This document shows positions 8,327 through 16,602 of a DNA stretch of 64,000 nt, one piece after another. Numbering within the stretch: position 1 is the first letter of the stretch; the number at the start of each line of letters is the position of its first letter. The notes under the pieces are model-generated. The model saw only the letters and a program-made list of their open reading frames with translations. It was not told the origin of the DNA and did not search any database. Source of the DNA: Paenibacillus sp. SC116 (lineage in GTDB: Bacteria > Bacillota > Bacilli > Paenibacillales > Paenibacillaceae); the NCBI RefSeq assembly GCF_024733555.1, contig NZ_JANIOF010000001.1:1760856-1824855 (forward strand). The letters are read 5' to 3'. The translations under genes were made by a program, and so were the position numbers.

Positions 8327-9094
8327 GTGGAACTACCCTCATTAGAAATTCTCCTGCTTTTAATTGCAATAGGCTTCATTGCTGCCTTTGTGGATTCCGT
8401 TGTTGGAGGCGGGGGGCTTATTACCGTACCCGCATTACTTGCGATGGGTCTGCCACCGCAGCTCGTATTAGGAACAAATAAACTAGCAAGCACGATGTCC
8501 TCATTCACGAGTACAACATCCTTTTTACTATCTGGGAAAATTGAATTTAAGCTTGTTGCGAAATTATTTCCGTTATCCTTTATCGGGGCTATACTAGGCA
8601 CGCTCTGTGTCAATGCAATTCCCTCTGAGTTTCTGAAGCCGCTCGTCGTCGTCATGTTGATTGCGGTAACTATTTATACATTAATGAAGAAAAATTGGGG
8701 TGCAGCTTCTACATACAAAGGTTTAACGAAGAAGAAAGTCATTCTCTTAATCATTGCTGCAACGGGGATTGGGTTTTACGATGGATTTTTCGGGCCTGGA
8801 ACAGGCTCCTTCCTTATATTCGTCTTCTTGCTGATGGGCTTCGATTTTGTAGGTGCTTCTGGCAATGCGAAAGTACTTAATTTTGGCTCGAACCTAGCAT
8901 CGTTTATTGCCTTTGCCATGCTCGGGTCCATTTCCTACGGATACGGCATACCGATGGGACTTTCGATGATTGTTGGAGCGCTTGTAGGTTCTAGGGTTGC
9001 TATTAAACGCGGAGCGGCTTATGTAAAGCCACTGTTTATCGGAATAACGATTCTACTCATAGGTAAGCAAGTATGGGATCTCTTCTTGGGATAA
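8327..9094 (+). CDS. TSUP family (TauE/SafE-like) membrane permease
   Basis: 255 residues with about eight hydrophobic segments. The N-terminal GFIAAFVDSVVGGGGLITVPALL followed by GTNKLASTMSS and the second repeat GFYDGFFGPGTGSFLIF with GNAKVLNFGSN are diagnostic of the two-fold repeated TauE/SafE (TSUP) family, which moves sulfonates, sulfite or other organosulfur anions across the cytoplasmic membrane. Start is GTG 8327, ten bases after GGAGG; the ATG at 8322 is in a different frame and soon stops. The substrate cannot be told from the sequence. A terminator lies 160 bp downstream and no partner gene is attached. Confidence 0.9.
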   Translation: MELPSLEILLLLIAIGFIAAFVDSVVGGGGLITVPALLAMGLPPQLVLGTNKLASTMSSFTSTTSFLLSGKIEFKLVAKLFPLSFIGAILGTLCVNAIPSEFLKPLVVVMLIAVTIYTLMKKNWGAASTYKGLTKKKVILLIIAATGIGFYDGFFGPGTGSFLIFVFLLMGFDFVGASGNAKVLNFGSNLASFIAFAMLGSISYGYGIPMGLSMIVGALVGSRVAIKRGAAYVKPLFIGITILLIGKQVWDLFLG

Positions 9095-9251
9095 GAGACC
9101 AAGTACGGGTACTTCAATCCCTTTGCTTGTTTCCATGCTAATCGAAATCATAGCTGGCGAATTGGCTACTTTATATCACAAATAAATGACCATCATAAGT
9201 TGAATTGTAGAGCGATCATAATGAGCGCCCTAGGAAGTGATATTTTAAAGG

Positions 9252-9298
9252 AAGGCTTGTCTACATGGATGCAACGTCCATATTAGACAAGCCTTTTT
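9252..9298 (+). terminator. Terminator-like hairpin downstream of the TSUP gene
   Basis: AAGGCTTGTCTA/TAGACAAGCCTT stem with five T. The rest of the 9095-9433 interval holds nothing I recognise. Confidence 0.75.
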
Positions 9299-9433
9299 AC
9301 GTATAAAAAAGTGAAGAAATCAAAAAATAGAAGATCTCTATCCACAACTTATCTCATTGTTACGATTTGGAGATGTTATGAGTTACTGGTACGTAGTAGG
9401 GTTTCATACCCACAAAAACAACCTCAATATTCC

Positions 9434-9464
9434 TTGACAAGAATATTCCCTTTGGGATATATTC
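9434..9464 (+). promoter_or_regulatory. Promoter and operator of the ArsR-SRPBCC operon
   Basis: TTGACA (9434-9439) and TATATT (9458-9463) are separated by 18 bp. The spacer is an inverted repeat, GAATAT-TCCC-TTT-GGGA-TATATTC (9441-9464), a plausible site for autorepression by the ArsR protein. Confidence 0.7.
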
Positions 9465-9520
9465 AAGACACAAGTTAATCAAACAAAAAACGGAAGAAAG
9501 TGAGGTGACTCCACCAACGT

Positions 9521-9844
9521 ATGGACATTGGAATATTTAGCGCTCTGGCTGAACCGAATCGTTTGCGAATTGTCGAGCTGCTTGCCCATGGTCCATTGAC
9601 AGTTGGAGAAATCGCCGAGCGTCTCAATCTTCGGCAGCCTCAAGCTTCCAAGCATTTACGCGTCCTGCTGGAAGCACGATTGGTGACCGTACATGCCGAT
9701 GCGAATCGCCGCAACTATGCGCTGCAAATGGAACCATTGCAAGAAATGGATGCATGGCTGGACAATTACCGCCGCATCTGGAATGAACGATTCGACAACT
9801 TAGACCGATACCTGCAAGAGCTACAGAGCAAGTCGGATAAATAA
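9521..9844 (+). CDS. ArsR-family winged-helix repressor
   Basis: 107 residues with the compact ArsR/SmtB fold: SALAEPNRLRIVELL, the recognition helix region RQPQASKHLRVLLEARLV and a beta-wing containing RRNYAL. It lacks the usual ELCVCD metal-binding box, so it belongs with the SdpR-like, metal-independent members. It is followed 32 bp later by an SRPBCC-domain gene, a very common pairing in Firmicutes in which the repressor controls its own operon. A promoter with an overlapping dyad is visible at 9434-9464. Confidence 0.92.
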   Translation: MDIGIFSALAEPNRLRIVELLAHGPLTVGEIAERLNLRQPQASKHLRVLLEARLVTVHADANRRNYALQMEPLQEMDAWLDNYRRIWNERFDNLDRYLQELQSKSDK

Positions 9845-9876
9845 ATCTCAACTTAATCTTAGGAGGAATAAAGAAT

Positions 9877-10386
9877 ATGGTGAACAAAATGTTATTTAAA
9901 GCTGAGGGCAACGTATTGAAAATGGAAAGAACGTTCAACGCACCAGTTGAACTTGCATTCAAAGTGTTCTCGGATTCAGAGCATCTTAAACAATGGTTTG
10001 GACCTCGCGGCTGGACTATCTCGGTAAGCAATTTGGATTTCCGTCCCGGTGGTGCTTGGCACTATTGTATGAAATGTGAAGATAAAAATCAGGGTGACTT
10101 CTACGGGATGGAGTCTTGGGGGAAATCCGCATACAAAGAAATCGTTGTAAACGAAAAACTCGTATACGTCGATTACTTCTCAGATGCGGAGGGCAATATC
10201 TCGGAAAATATGCCTGCTGTTGAAGTGACGATGACTTTCGAGGAAGTTGATGGAAAAACAAAGATCACAAGCATCGGCAGCTATGCAACAGCAGAAGCAT
10301 TAAAGACGGTCATCGACATGGGTATGGAGCAAGGGATCACCGAAACATGGGATCGTTTGGAAGAGCATTTGGAAAACCTTCAATAA
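9877..10386 (+). CDS. SRPBCC (AHSA1-like) domain protein
   Basis: 169 residues forming a single START/Bet v1-like domain of the AHSA1 group: MERTFNAPVELAFKVFSDSEHLKQWFGPRGW near the N-terminus, GGAWHYCMK, and a C-terminal helix GMEQGITETWDRLEEHL. Such domains form a hydrophobic pocket; despite the Aha1 name, bacterial members are not known to act on Hsp90. ATG 9877 follows AGGAGGA. It is the second gene of the ArsR operon and ends at a strong terminator. Confidence 0.92.
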   Translation: MVNKMLFKAEGNVLKMERTFNAPVELAFKVFSDSEHLKQWFGPRGWTISVSNLDFRPGGAWHYCMKCEDKNQGDFYGMESWGKSAYKEIVVNEKLVYVDYFSDAEGNISENMPAVEVTMTFEEVDGKTKITSIGSYATAEALKTVIDMGMEQGITETWDRLEEHLENLQ

Positions 10387-10396
10387 TTTGTGTCCA

Positions 10397-10421
10397 GAGG
10401 GGGCTTATCGCCCCCTTTTTT
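10397..10421 (+). terminator. Terminator of the ArsR-SRPBCC operon
   Basis: AGGGGGC/GCCCCCT stem with six T, 12 bases past the stop. Confidence 0.9.
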
Positions 10422-10496
10422 GATGTCTATAGCATATCGAAACGCTAACTTGGTTGCTGGGTGCTTAACATAAGTTCTCTTCATCCAGCTTAAGTA

Positions 10497-11192
10497 CTAA
10501 GACCTTGCAATGCGGATTCCTAGATCCTCAATGCGAAACGTTGGATGACTTCGGCGGCGGCATGTTGAACCGCAACCTCTAGCCTCTTCCGCCCAGCTAC
10601 CACCACGGAAAATTCGATAAGTGCCGTATACATCAGCATCGTAAATATCCCAACACCATTCCCATACATTCCCCAACATATCGTAGAGCCCCCACGCATT
10701 CGGCAGCTTTTGGCCTACCAGATGTGACATGCCATTAGCATTGTCCTGGTACCAAGCTATCTCATCCAGCTCACCATAACGGTAACCGCTCGTTCCTGCT
10801 TTGCATGCGTACTGCCACTCCGCTTCAGTAGGGAGACGATAGCCATCTGCCTCCCAGTTACAACTGACACTAACACCATCATCGCTAATGGAATAGCATT
10901 GCTGCAGCCCCTCATGCTGGGAAAGCATATTACAAAAGCGGATTGCATCATGCCAAGATACATTTACAATCGGAACATGAGATGTTTCAAGTTCTTCAGC
11001 TGCTCCCGCTTCTATACGCATAATCGCGCCATATAGCTCCCTTGTCACGGGTACTTGGGCAAGCAAAAATGCATTCACCTTGACGGTCCATGTCCGCTTG
11101 ATGCGATCATCCCTTAATTCAACTTCACCAGCAGGAATGTTAACCACCGGATACTTTACATCACTAAGCGATTCAAGCGATATGTTCGGCAC
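10497..11192 (-). CDS. SUMF1/FGE-like domain protein, probably not a formylglycine-generating enzyme
   Basis: 231 residues covering one sulfatase-modifying-factor fold: VTRELYGAIM, VSWHDAIRFCNML, YRLPTEAEWQYACKAG, GLYDMLGNVWEW and FRGGSW (196-200). Formylglycine-generating enzymes need two copper-binding Cys after the GGSW/Y block. Here the residues are Cys207 and Cys211, and by simple counting the first catalytic position is Glu, so the redox site looks incomplete. No sulfatase gene lies nearby. The fold is also used by EgtB-like and PvdO-like proteins, so the actual role is open. ATG 11192 follows GGAGGATGAG. Confidence 0.8.
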   Translation of the reverse strand: MPNISLESLSDVKYPVVNIPAGEVELRDDRIKRTWTVKVNAFLLAQVPVTRELYGAIMRIEAGAAEELETSHVPIVNVSWHDAIRFCNMLSQHEGLQQCYSISDDGVSVSCNWEADGYRLPTEAEWQYACKAGTSGYRYGELDEIAWYQDNANGMSHLVGQKLPNAWGLYDMLGNVWEWCWDIYDADVYGTYRIFRGGSWAEEARGCGSTCRRRSHPTFRIEDLGIRIARS

Positions 11193-11261
11193 ATCTCATC
11201 CTCCTGCGGCATTATTTCATTGAACGCACTCGACTGTTACTTACTGTTACTTCCACAGCTA

Positions 11262-11636
11262 TTACTTCAACTTGCCCAATCTTTCAACCGCCTGCTGTTC
11301 AGTCGGCAAGAAGAAAATATCCTTTCCGTTATTGCACTCATAAATGAAATCCTTCAAGCTTTTGCTTGTATAGACAGTGAAATCTCCAACGATTGCTACC
11401 TTCACGTAATAATTAATAAACTTCTGAAGAATATCGCCTGCAAGACGTGTTTTCAAGTCAAAAAAGCTTTCGCTTAGTATAGATTTGTGAAGAACGATAC
11501 GATCACAATCTGTTTCATATCTGACTGTTGCCATCAAATCCAAGGCAGACTGAACATCATCGATAAGTACTTCGTTCTCGTCACCGCTCACAACAGCAAC
11601 ATATTTTCCATCAACTTCAAACTTCGTTATATTCAT
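11262..11636 (-). CDS. DUF4180 protein
   Basis: 124 residues matching the DUF4180 pattern: ALDLMATVRYETDCDRIVLHKS, FFDLKTRLAGDILQKF and LKDFIYECNNGKDIFF. No catalytic function is established for the family. It is the second gene of a pair with a TetR regulator that ends three bases upstream, so translation is probably coupled. Confidence 0.85.
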   Translation of the reverse strand: MNITKFEVDGKYVAVVSGDENEVLIDDVQSALDLMATVRYETDCDRIVLHKSILSESFFDLKTRLAGDILQKFINYYVKVAIVGDFTVYTSKSLKDFIYECNNGKDIFFLPTEQQAVERLGKLK

Positions 11637-11638
11637 AA

Positions 11639-12292
11639 TTATCCTCCTCTAAACCTACTCACATAATCCTCGCAAATGTAGCGATTATCTTCGCCATTTA
11701 CGGGTGGAATATTGGTGACTCTAAAGAAACTAAGACCAACTACCATTGCTAACAGCCCATAGGCTGCGCTTGGGGAATCTTTCACTGACATGTGGCCTGT
11801 CATGTTACCGTAATCAAAAATTTTAGCAATGCCATGAAGATCAGCCGTATAGCTCTTCGCGACGACTTCCTGCAATTTAGGATCTAATGCAGCTTTGGAG
11901 AAAAACTGTACAAAGAGCTTTCCTTGATCCTCATACGGAATGTACATCTTTTCGATTCCTTCCAACTGCGATACATTAATACTCTGATCCGCGTCATCTT
12001 GATATGGCGGTAGGATATATTTAAGTGTAACGCCCATCATTTCCGCGGGAGTCATCGTTGGATCAATTTTTGCTTGTATCTTTTGACCATAATAGGCCAT
12101 GAATGCCTTGAAGGCTTCGACTGTCAAATTATCCTTGTTCTTAAAATAATAAGTGACGACTCCTTTAGAGCAGTCTGCGTGCTCAGCCACTTTATCCAGC
12201 GTCATGCCATCAATTCCATACATACTAATACAAGTTAATGTCGCATTGATAACATCTGCACGACGTATCGGTTCCATTCCTAATTTGGGCAT
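11639..12292 (-). CDS. TetR-family transcriptional regulator
   Basis: 217 residues. The N-terminal helix-turn-helix reads GIDGMTLDKVAEHADCSKGVVTYYFKNKDNLTVEAF; the rest is a helical ligand-binding domain. Start ATG 12292 follows AAGGTGA. A perfect 10-bp palindrome ACTGTACAGT lies 24 bp upstream and is the likely autoregulatory site. It forms a two-gene unit with the DUF4180 gene. Confidence 0.92.
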   Translation of the reverse strand: MPKLGMEPIRRADVINATLTCISMYGIDGMTLDKVAEHADCSKGVVTYYFKNKDNLTVEAFKAFMAYYGQKIQAKIDPTMTPAEMMGVTLKYILPPYQDDADQSINVSQLEGIEKMYIPYEDQGKLFVQFFSKAALDPKLQEVVAKSYTADLHGIAKIFDYGNMTGHMSVKDSPSAAYGLLAMVVGLSFFRVTNIPPVNGEDNRYICEDYVSRFRGG

Positions 12293-12315
12293 GATTTCAC
12301 CTTACTTTTATTTAT

Positions 12316-12325
12316 ACTGTACAGT
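12316..12325 (-). promoter_or_regulatory. Palindrome ACTGTACAGT, probable TetR operator
   Basis: Perfect palindrome just upstream of the TetR gene, overlapping a TATAAAT sequence on the minus strand. TGTACA-centred dyads are common TetR-family sites. Confidence 0.55.
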
Positions 12326-12393
12326 CGGAATAAAAAAATAATAACCTATGATTTGCCAAATCGTCAATACTCGGTTTTCAACTCCACAAACAT

Positions 12394-12423
12394 AAAAAAC
12401 ACGACCCTTCGGATCGTGTTTTA
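12394..12423 (-). terminator. Terminator of the MerR-NmrA unit
   Basis: AACACGA-CCCTTCGGA-TCGTGTT hairpin with A-run on the plus strand. Nearly the same hairpin occurs at 32285-32316 and 43225-43252. Confidence 0.8.
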
Positions 12424-12502
12424 CTGAACACCTATTTACTTATACGCTTATACGTAAATGAAACCGACTTCTACATCTATTTGAAAGCCTACAAATCATT
12501 CG

Positions 12503-13321
12503 CTACGATTTTATAAAATAACTCGCATTTTCCTCCACCCATTGCTTAAAGGTGTACGCAGGTTGTCCGAGAACTTCTTCTATTGTAGGTACTATTGTGT
12601 ATGCAATTGGCGGTGGATTGAGATGCCAGCTTATCACGTAGTTAATGACATCCTCTCGAACCCCCATTTTTCTCATCTGCTCACGTTCTTCTTCTTCCGT
12701 CGTCTCAACCAAAGTCAGCTTCTGTCCTGTTACCTCTCCGATAATCCGAACTTGATCATCAACAGATAACACTTCAGGTCCAGTCAAGATATACTCTTTG
12801 CCGGCATGGCCATTCTCAGTCAATGCAACCGCCGCTACTCTGGCAATATCAGCTTCATGAACGGATGCATTCAGTGAGCCACTGAACAAATCCCTGATGA
12901 TCCCTTCATTACGGATGGAATCTGACCATTTGCGTACGTTAGACATAAACTCGACAGGATGAAGATGTGTCCACTCCAGATCACTAGCCTCAACGGCTTG
13001 CTCAACAACACCTTTTTGACCCGTCCACAATACGGTAACTTTACGAACTCCAGCCTTTTTAGCTAGCTCGACAATTTCTGGACCTGTTTGCAATGGGACA
13101 TATTCTGCGCCAGTCGTCATCAAATGTATAGCTGTTATTCCTTCGAATGCCTCGGCCAACGTACTTGGCTCACTTAAATCGCCAAATGCAATCTCGACTC
13201 CTTCAGGAAGTTTGGCTTGTGGATTGCGTGTTAATGCCCTTACTTTTTGCCCTCTGCGAAGCAGTTGATCGACAACATGCTGTCCAACCGTACCTGTCGC
13301 TCCCGTTACTAAAATCGTCAT
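12503..13321 (-). CDS. NmrA-like NAD(P)-binding oxidoreductase
   Basis: 272 residues of the atypical SDR/NmrA type. The N-terminus MTILVTGATGTVGQHVVDQLLRRG is the Rossmann dinucleotide site, followed by VRALTRNP, which fits NADP recognition. The family includes quinone oxidoreductase QorB and azoreductase-like enzymes as well as redox sensors; the exact substrate is unknown. It starts two bases after the stop of the MerR gene (with AGGAGG inside the MerR end), so the two are translated together and the enzyme is probably the target of that regulator. Confidence 0.88.
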   Translation of the reverse strand: MTILVTGATGTVGQHVVDQLLRRGQKVRALTRNPQAKLPEGVEIAFGDLSEPSTLAEAFEGITAIHLMTTGAEYVPLQTGPEIVELAKKAGVRKVTVLWTGQKGVVEQAVEASDLEWTHLHPVEFMSNVRKWSDSIRNEGIIRDLFSGSLNASVHEADIARVAAVALTENGHAGKEYILTGPEVLSVDDQVRIIGEVTGQKLTLVETTEEEEREQMRKMGVREDVINYVISWHLNPPPIAYTIVPTIEEVLGQPAYTFKQWVEENASYFIKS

Positions 13322-13323
13322 TG

Positions 13324-13698
13324 CTATTCCTCCTTCTGCTCTAACATGTAATTGATCTTTTCAACCAAAGATGATTTTGCATCGTTTAGCGAGTTTAGTT
13401 GGCTATTAATTTCACTTAACTTCGCTTCATATAGATGCAGCAATTCTTCGCAATAAACGCCTTTATCTGCGTGCTCTTGTTGTTCGGGAAATTTACAAAA
13501 TAAAATGTCTTTAATCTGCTCCGTATTCAGTCCTAGACCTAAATAAAGCTGGATCGTTTGAATAGACTCAATTACCTTTTCATCAAATTCACGATAATTA
13601 TTATTTTGGCGGGCAGGCTTGATTAAGCCTTTGTCCTCATAATGTCGAATCGAACGGGCACTTGCTCCGGTCATTTTAATGACTTTTCCGATCTTCAT
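13324..13698 (-). CDS. MerR-family regulator
   Basis: About 124 residues starting at ATG 13698, which follows GGAGGAGAT. The N-terminal part is a MerR winged helix: MKIGKVIKMTGASARSIRHYEDKGLI, then a long dimerisation helix. A Cys is present at CKFPEQQ and a second at YCEELL; these could sense metal or electrophiles, but no canonical motif is present. Its promoter (13736-13767) has the long spacer and central dyad expected for a MerR-activated promoter, so it probably activates its own operon with the NmrA gene. Confidence 0.93.
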   Translation of the reverse strand: MKIGKVIKMTGASARSIRHYEDKGLIKPARQNNNYREFDEKVIESIQTIQLYLGLGLNTEQIKDILFCKFPEQQEHADKGVYCEELLHLYEAKLSEINSQLNSLNDAKSSLVEKINYMLEQKEE

Positions 13699-13735
13699 CC
13701 CGATCTCCTCCATTTCTATCCAGCGCTCTACATTT

Positions 13736-13767
13736 ATTATAAACCTTCACATTAATGTGAGGGTCAA
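13736..13767 (-). promoter_or_regulatory. MerR-type promoter with 20-bp spacer and 14-bp palindrome
   Basis: On the minus strand TTGACC (13762-13767) and TATAAT (13736-13741) are 20 bp apart. The spacer contains the perfect palindrome TCACATTAATGTGA (13747-13760). Overlong spacers with a central dyad are the signature of MerR-activated promoters. Confidence 0.82.
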
Positions 13768-13792
13768 GAGCTAATTTGCGATACTGGCAAAC

Positions 13793-13820
13793 AAAAAAAG
13801 CAGCCACGATGGGCTGCTTT
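13793..13820 (-). terminator. Terminator after deoD
   Basis: AAAGCAGCC/GGGCTGCTTT hairpin with T-run on the minus strand, about 60 bp beyond the deoD stop. Confidence 0.85.
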
Positions 13821-13882
13821 CTTAATTAGATATGTCGGCTTGATGATTCAATGCAATGTCACGTAGCTTCACTTTATTTCGA

Positions 13883-14590
13883 TTACAACGTGATAGCCGT
13901 CTCCAATCCCATGCGGATCATGTCATGGAGTGCCGTCTCACGAACTTCCGAAGTAATCGTTTGATTCGTCAACATATGGTCGGTAACCGTTAAAATGGAT
14001 AACGCCCGAGCATTATATTTGGCAGCAACCATATACATAGCCGCTGACTCATTGTCGCACGCTAATACTTGGTATTGAGCCATCTTTTTATACATAGGCT
14101 CATTACCGTCATAGAAATGGTCTTCTGTCATAATCAATCCAGCTCTCACTGGCAAGCCTAGCTTCTCTCCCATATCATACGCTGTTCTTACCAACTTAAA
14201 GTCAGCAGCCGGCGCGTAGGAGAAGTTCTCGAATTCATGTCTGAACATGGCAGAGCTTGTACATACAGCCGTACCTACTATCAAGTCCATATGCTGAACA
14301 TCAGTATGGTAGGATCCACTTGAGCCAATGCGAATCAAGTTCTTTACTCCATAATCATTGACCAACTCCGTCGCATAAATCGACATCGAAGGCATGCCCA
14401 TTCCCGTACCCTGCACCGAGATACGCTTTCCTTTATAAGTGCCTGTGTATCCTAGAATGCCACGAATACGATTGTAGCATACGGCATCCTGTAGATAATT
14501 CTCAGCGATAAACTTCGCGCGCATCGGATCACCAGGCAGCAATATCGTTTCAGCAATATCGCCTACTTTTGCTTCAATATGAAAACTCAT
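13883..14590 (-). CDS. deoD: Purine nucleoside phosphorylase, DeoD type
   Basis: 235 residues, the normal length for the hexameric DeoD enzyme, which splits purine (deoxy)nucleosides with phosphate. Seen: AETILLPGDPMRAKFIAENYL at the N-terminus with phosphate-binding GDP, the RIGSSGSY block, and CDNESAAMYMVAAK near the nucleoside site; the catalytic Asp lies in TVTDHM. It sits 19 bp downstream of pnuC in the same direction, so the two should be co-expressed. That suggests import and cleavage of a nucleoside, possibly nicotinamide riboside, which DeoD-type enzymes can accept. Confidence 0.97.
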   Translation of the reverse strand: MSFHIEAKVGDIAETILLPGDPMRAKFIAENYLQDAVCYNRIRGILGYTGTYKGKRISVQGTGMGMPSMSIYATELVNDYGVKNLIRIGSSGSYHTDVQHMDLIVGTAVCTSSAMFRHEFENFSYAPAADFKLVRTAYDMGEKLGLPVRAGLIMTEDHFYDGNEPMYKKMAQYQVLACDNESAAMYMVAAKYNARALSILTVTDHMLTNQTITSEVRETALHDMIRMGLETAITL

Positions 14591-14609
14591 GATGTATTCC
14601 TCCTATCCC

Positions 14610-15272
14610 TTAGAACCCCGTACCTGTTGCACCTTCACGATTTCGGTTCGCTTGATGAGCTTGCTTCCATTCGATTAAACCATCGATGCATAGGAACAAG
14701 TTTATAACAGCCAGCAAAATCATCACATACAATCCTGTAGAGAAGTACACCACGATAGAAATGACATTCATCAAAATCCACAAATGCCAGTTTTCCAAAA
14801 TCTTTTTACTCAATAAGTACTGTGCAGCCAAACCAATTACCGCGATAAACGCATCCAAATAAGGATTGCTTGCGTCCGTAAACTTCACTTGAATATAAGA
14901 CCAAATACCCCAAGATACCAAAATAATGCTTATCCAAATCATGTAGCCCTTGGATGACAAACGAATAGTCGGTACAACATCTTCTTCGCCTTTGTTCTTA
15001 ACCCAGTAATACCAGCCATAGATGTTAAAGATAATCTGAAGTGCTGCCAGAACAACCATTGCATAAAGGCCTGTATTGAAGTAAATGTACATAAAGCATG
15101 CTACCGCTATTGCACCAAACAAGAAATTGAGAACCTTTTGTCTCGCCAATAGCCATACGTTGATGACACCCATGACAGAAGCAAAGATTTCAATGTACGA
15201 AGATCCTAGCTTAAAACCTGCCGCAATACTTATGGCACAAGCAATAATGACAAACAAAGGGTGTTTAATCAT
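14610..15272 (-). CDS. pnuC: PnuC-type nicotinamide riboside/nucleoside transporter
   Basis: 220 residues with seven hydrophobic segments, as in PnuC. Diagnostic pieces are IFASVMGVINVWLLARQKVLNFLFG, IYGWYYWVKN and the conserved ENWHLWILMNV block near the C-terminus. PnuC works by facilitated diffusion and relies on intracellular modification to trap the substrate. The downstream gene is deoD rather than a nadR-type kinase, which points to phosphorolysis as the trapping step. Upstream lie a perfect 17-bp dyad and a CRE-like site (15305-15344). Confidence 0.92.
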   Translation of the reverse strand: MIKHPLFVIIACAISIAAGFKLGSSYIEIFASVMGVINVWLLARQKVLNFLFGAIAVACFMYIYFNTGLYAMVVLAALQIIFNIYGWYYWVKNKGEEDVVPTIRLSSKGYMIWISIILVSWGIWSYIQVKFTDASNPYLDAFIAVIGLAAQYLLSKKILENWHLWILMNVISIVVYFSTGLYVMILLAVINLFLCIDGLIEWKQAHQANRNREGATGTGF

Positions 15273-15304
15273 GTTTTACATCCTCCCATAGTAGACTAAC
15301 CTGA

Positions 15305-15344
15305 TGCTTACGCTTTCATTTCAACTTGTGAAAACCATTTTCAC
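15305..15344 (-). promoter_or_regulatory. CRE-like site and 17-bp dyad upstream of pnuC-deoD
   Basis: Minus-strand TGAAAGCGTAAGCA (15305-15318) matches the CcpA consensus TGWAANCGNTNWCA at 12 of 14 positions. Next to it GTGAAAA-CCA-TTTTCAC (15328-15344) is a perfect inverted repeat. Either could be the operator; the Crp-type gene lies directly upstream. Confidence 0.5.
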
Positions 15345-15420
15345 GCTTCATGATAAGGCTTTCATTTTACCGAATACCTACTTCAGCATATAAATCCTGT
15401 GCACTGTGCAATTTCAATTG

Positions 15421-16119
15421 TTAATCTCGGCTCTTTCGTTCTTCCAGCTCTAACTGCAATTGCATCGCATCCAACACAATAAGTTCCTGCTTGCGCAAAT
15501 CGATGATGCCCTGCTTCTTCAAGTCTGACAAAATACGATTGATGCTTCGAGGAGTGACAGCAAATTGATGACTAAGCTGCTGCTTATCAACCTTAATTAC
15601 AATTCCTTCTGCCCTCTTTTGTCCATGCGGCAGACAACGGAGCAAATAACTACACACTCGATCATGCAGGGTGTACAGATTGTTGTCTCCCTCCTTTTTC
15701 AGAATGTCATACTGAAGCTTCAAAATGCTGCGGATAAAATACTCGTTAAAATTGCGGTCCAACTGGAGCCAGTTCAAAAAATGCTCGCGCTTCAGACCCA
15801 TAAGCACCACATCCGTAACCGCTTCCACGTTGCTGATAAAAGGAAGGCGGTCCACGATCTCAAGCTCTCCAATCATGTCCCCTTTGTGATAAGTTGACTG
15901 CACATATTTCTTGCCGTTCTCGCCAATAACGCTAATATCAGCGACGCCCTCCACCATAATGTAGAAGCTATCCTGAATATCGCCTTGAGAAAACAAAATG
16001 GTGCCGGCCTTGAACTCGGTCAGCTTCCATTCACGCAAGATTTCGTAGGGGCATTGCTTCATCATTGCGTAAATCTTTTCGTTTTGTTCCATATATTTAA
16101 TCATTTGCTGCATCCCCAT
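15421..16119 (-). CDS. Crp/Fnr-family transcriptional regulator
   Basis: 232 residues. The N-terminal half is a cyclic-nucleotide-binding-type beta barrel (GTILFSQGDIQDSFYIMVEGVADI, then YHKGDMIGELEIV); the C-terminal half is a Crp-type winged helix (DKQQLSHQFAVTPRSINRILSDLKKQGIID). There is no N-terminal or central Cys cluster, so it is not an oxygen-sensing Fnr. Start ATG 16119 follows GAGGTGA. Its own target is not visible, although the dyad in front of pnuC-deoD is 77 bp beyond its stop. Confidence 0.92.
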   Translation of the reverse strand: MGMQQMIKYMEQNEKIYAMMKQCPYEILREWKLTEFKAGTILFSQGDIQDSFYIMVEGVADISVIGENGKKYVQSTYHKGDMIGELEIVDRLPFISNVEAVTDVVLMGLKREHFLNWLQLDRNFNEYFIRSILKLQYDILKKEGDNNLYTLHDRVCSYLLRCLPHGQKRAEGIVIKVDKQQLSHQFAVTPRSINRILSDLKKQGIIDLRKQELIVLDAMQLQLELEERKSRD

Positions 16120-16324
16120 GTTGATTCACCTCAAGTATATATTTTTGGCACGAATCTAGGATAGGACGCCAGTCCGTCATCTATATAAAATAACGGCACT
16201 TTAGCGAGCAATCCACAATTATTCGGGACAAATGTCCTTTGTTAATAATATGGGCCAAGCCACTGTATATGGAAAGCTATGTTCGTCACGTTGGATCTAT
16301 CGAATAATGGCTGGTCGAAAACTC

Positions 16325-16507
16325 TAACGGTTGCCACGGACACTACTATGCAAAAATATAGCTTTCTGTAAGGATAACGGTTGTGGGAAACGTTATTCAA
16401 TTAAAAATCTCTAGAAAACGAGGTACATCGCTCACTTAAGCGCTGATACAACCGTTACTTTGGCACATTTTAAGAAATTGTTCAAATAACGCTTATCGCG
16501 ACCGTTA
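16325..16507. repeat. Four-arm palindromic intergenic element, copy C
   Basis: Arms at 16325-16347 and 16375-16397 (forward), 16435-16457 and 16485-16507 (reverse); offsets 0, 50, 110, 160. The distal halves of arms 1 and 3 are degenerate, while TAACGGTTG/CAACCGTTA are kept. It fills most of the gap between the Crp-type gene and the DUF1540 gene; nothing else was recognised there. Confidence 0.83.
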
Positions 16508-16602
16508 AAATAGGAGCAGGCAACGAAAATTTGTTAATATGGCTTTCAAGTATAAAGAGCCATAGTATTCGACCATCCTTAATAAGTAAGGAGGTGAACA
16601 CT

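Noticed and set aside
10497-11192. Formylglycine-generating enzyme for a sulfatase
   Set aside because: Catalytic Cys pattern does not match, and no sulfatase gene is nearby.
15421-16119. Oxygen-sensing Fnr
   Set aside because: The Cys residues present are not arranged as an iron-sulfur cluster site, so it was called only a Crp/Fnr-family regulator.
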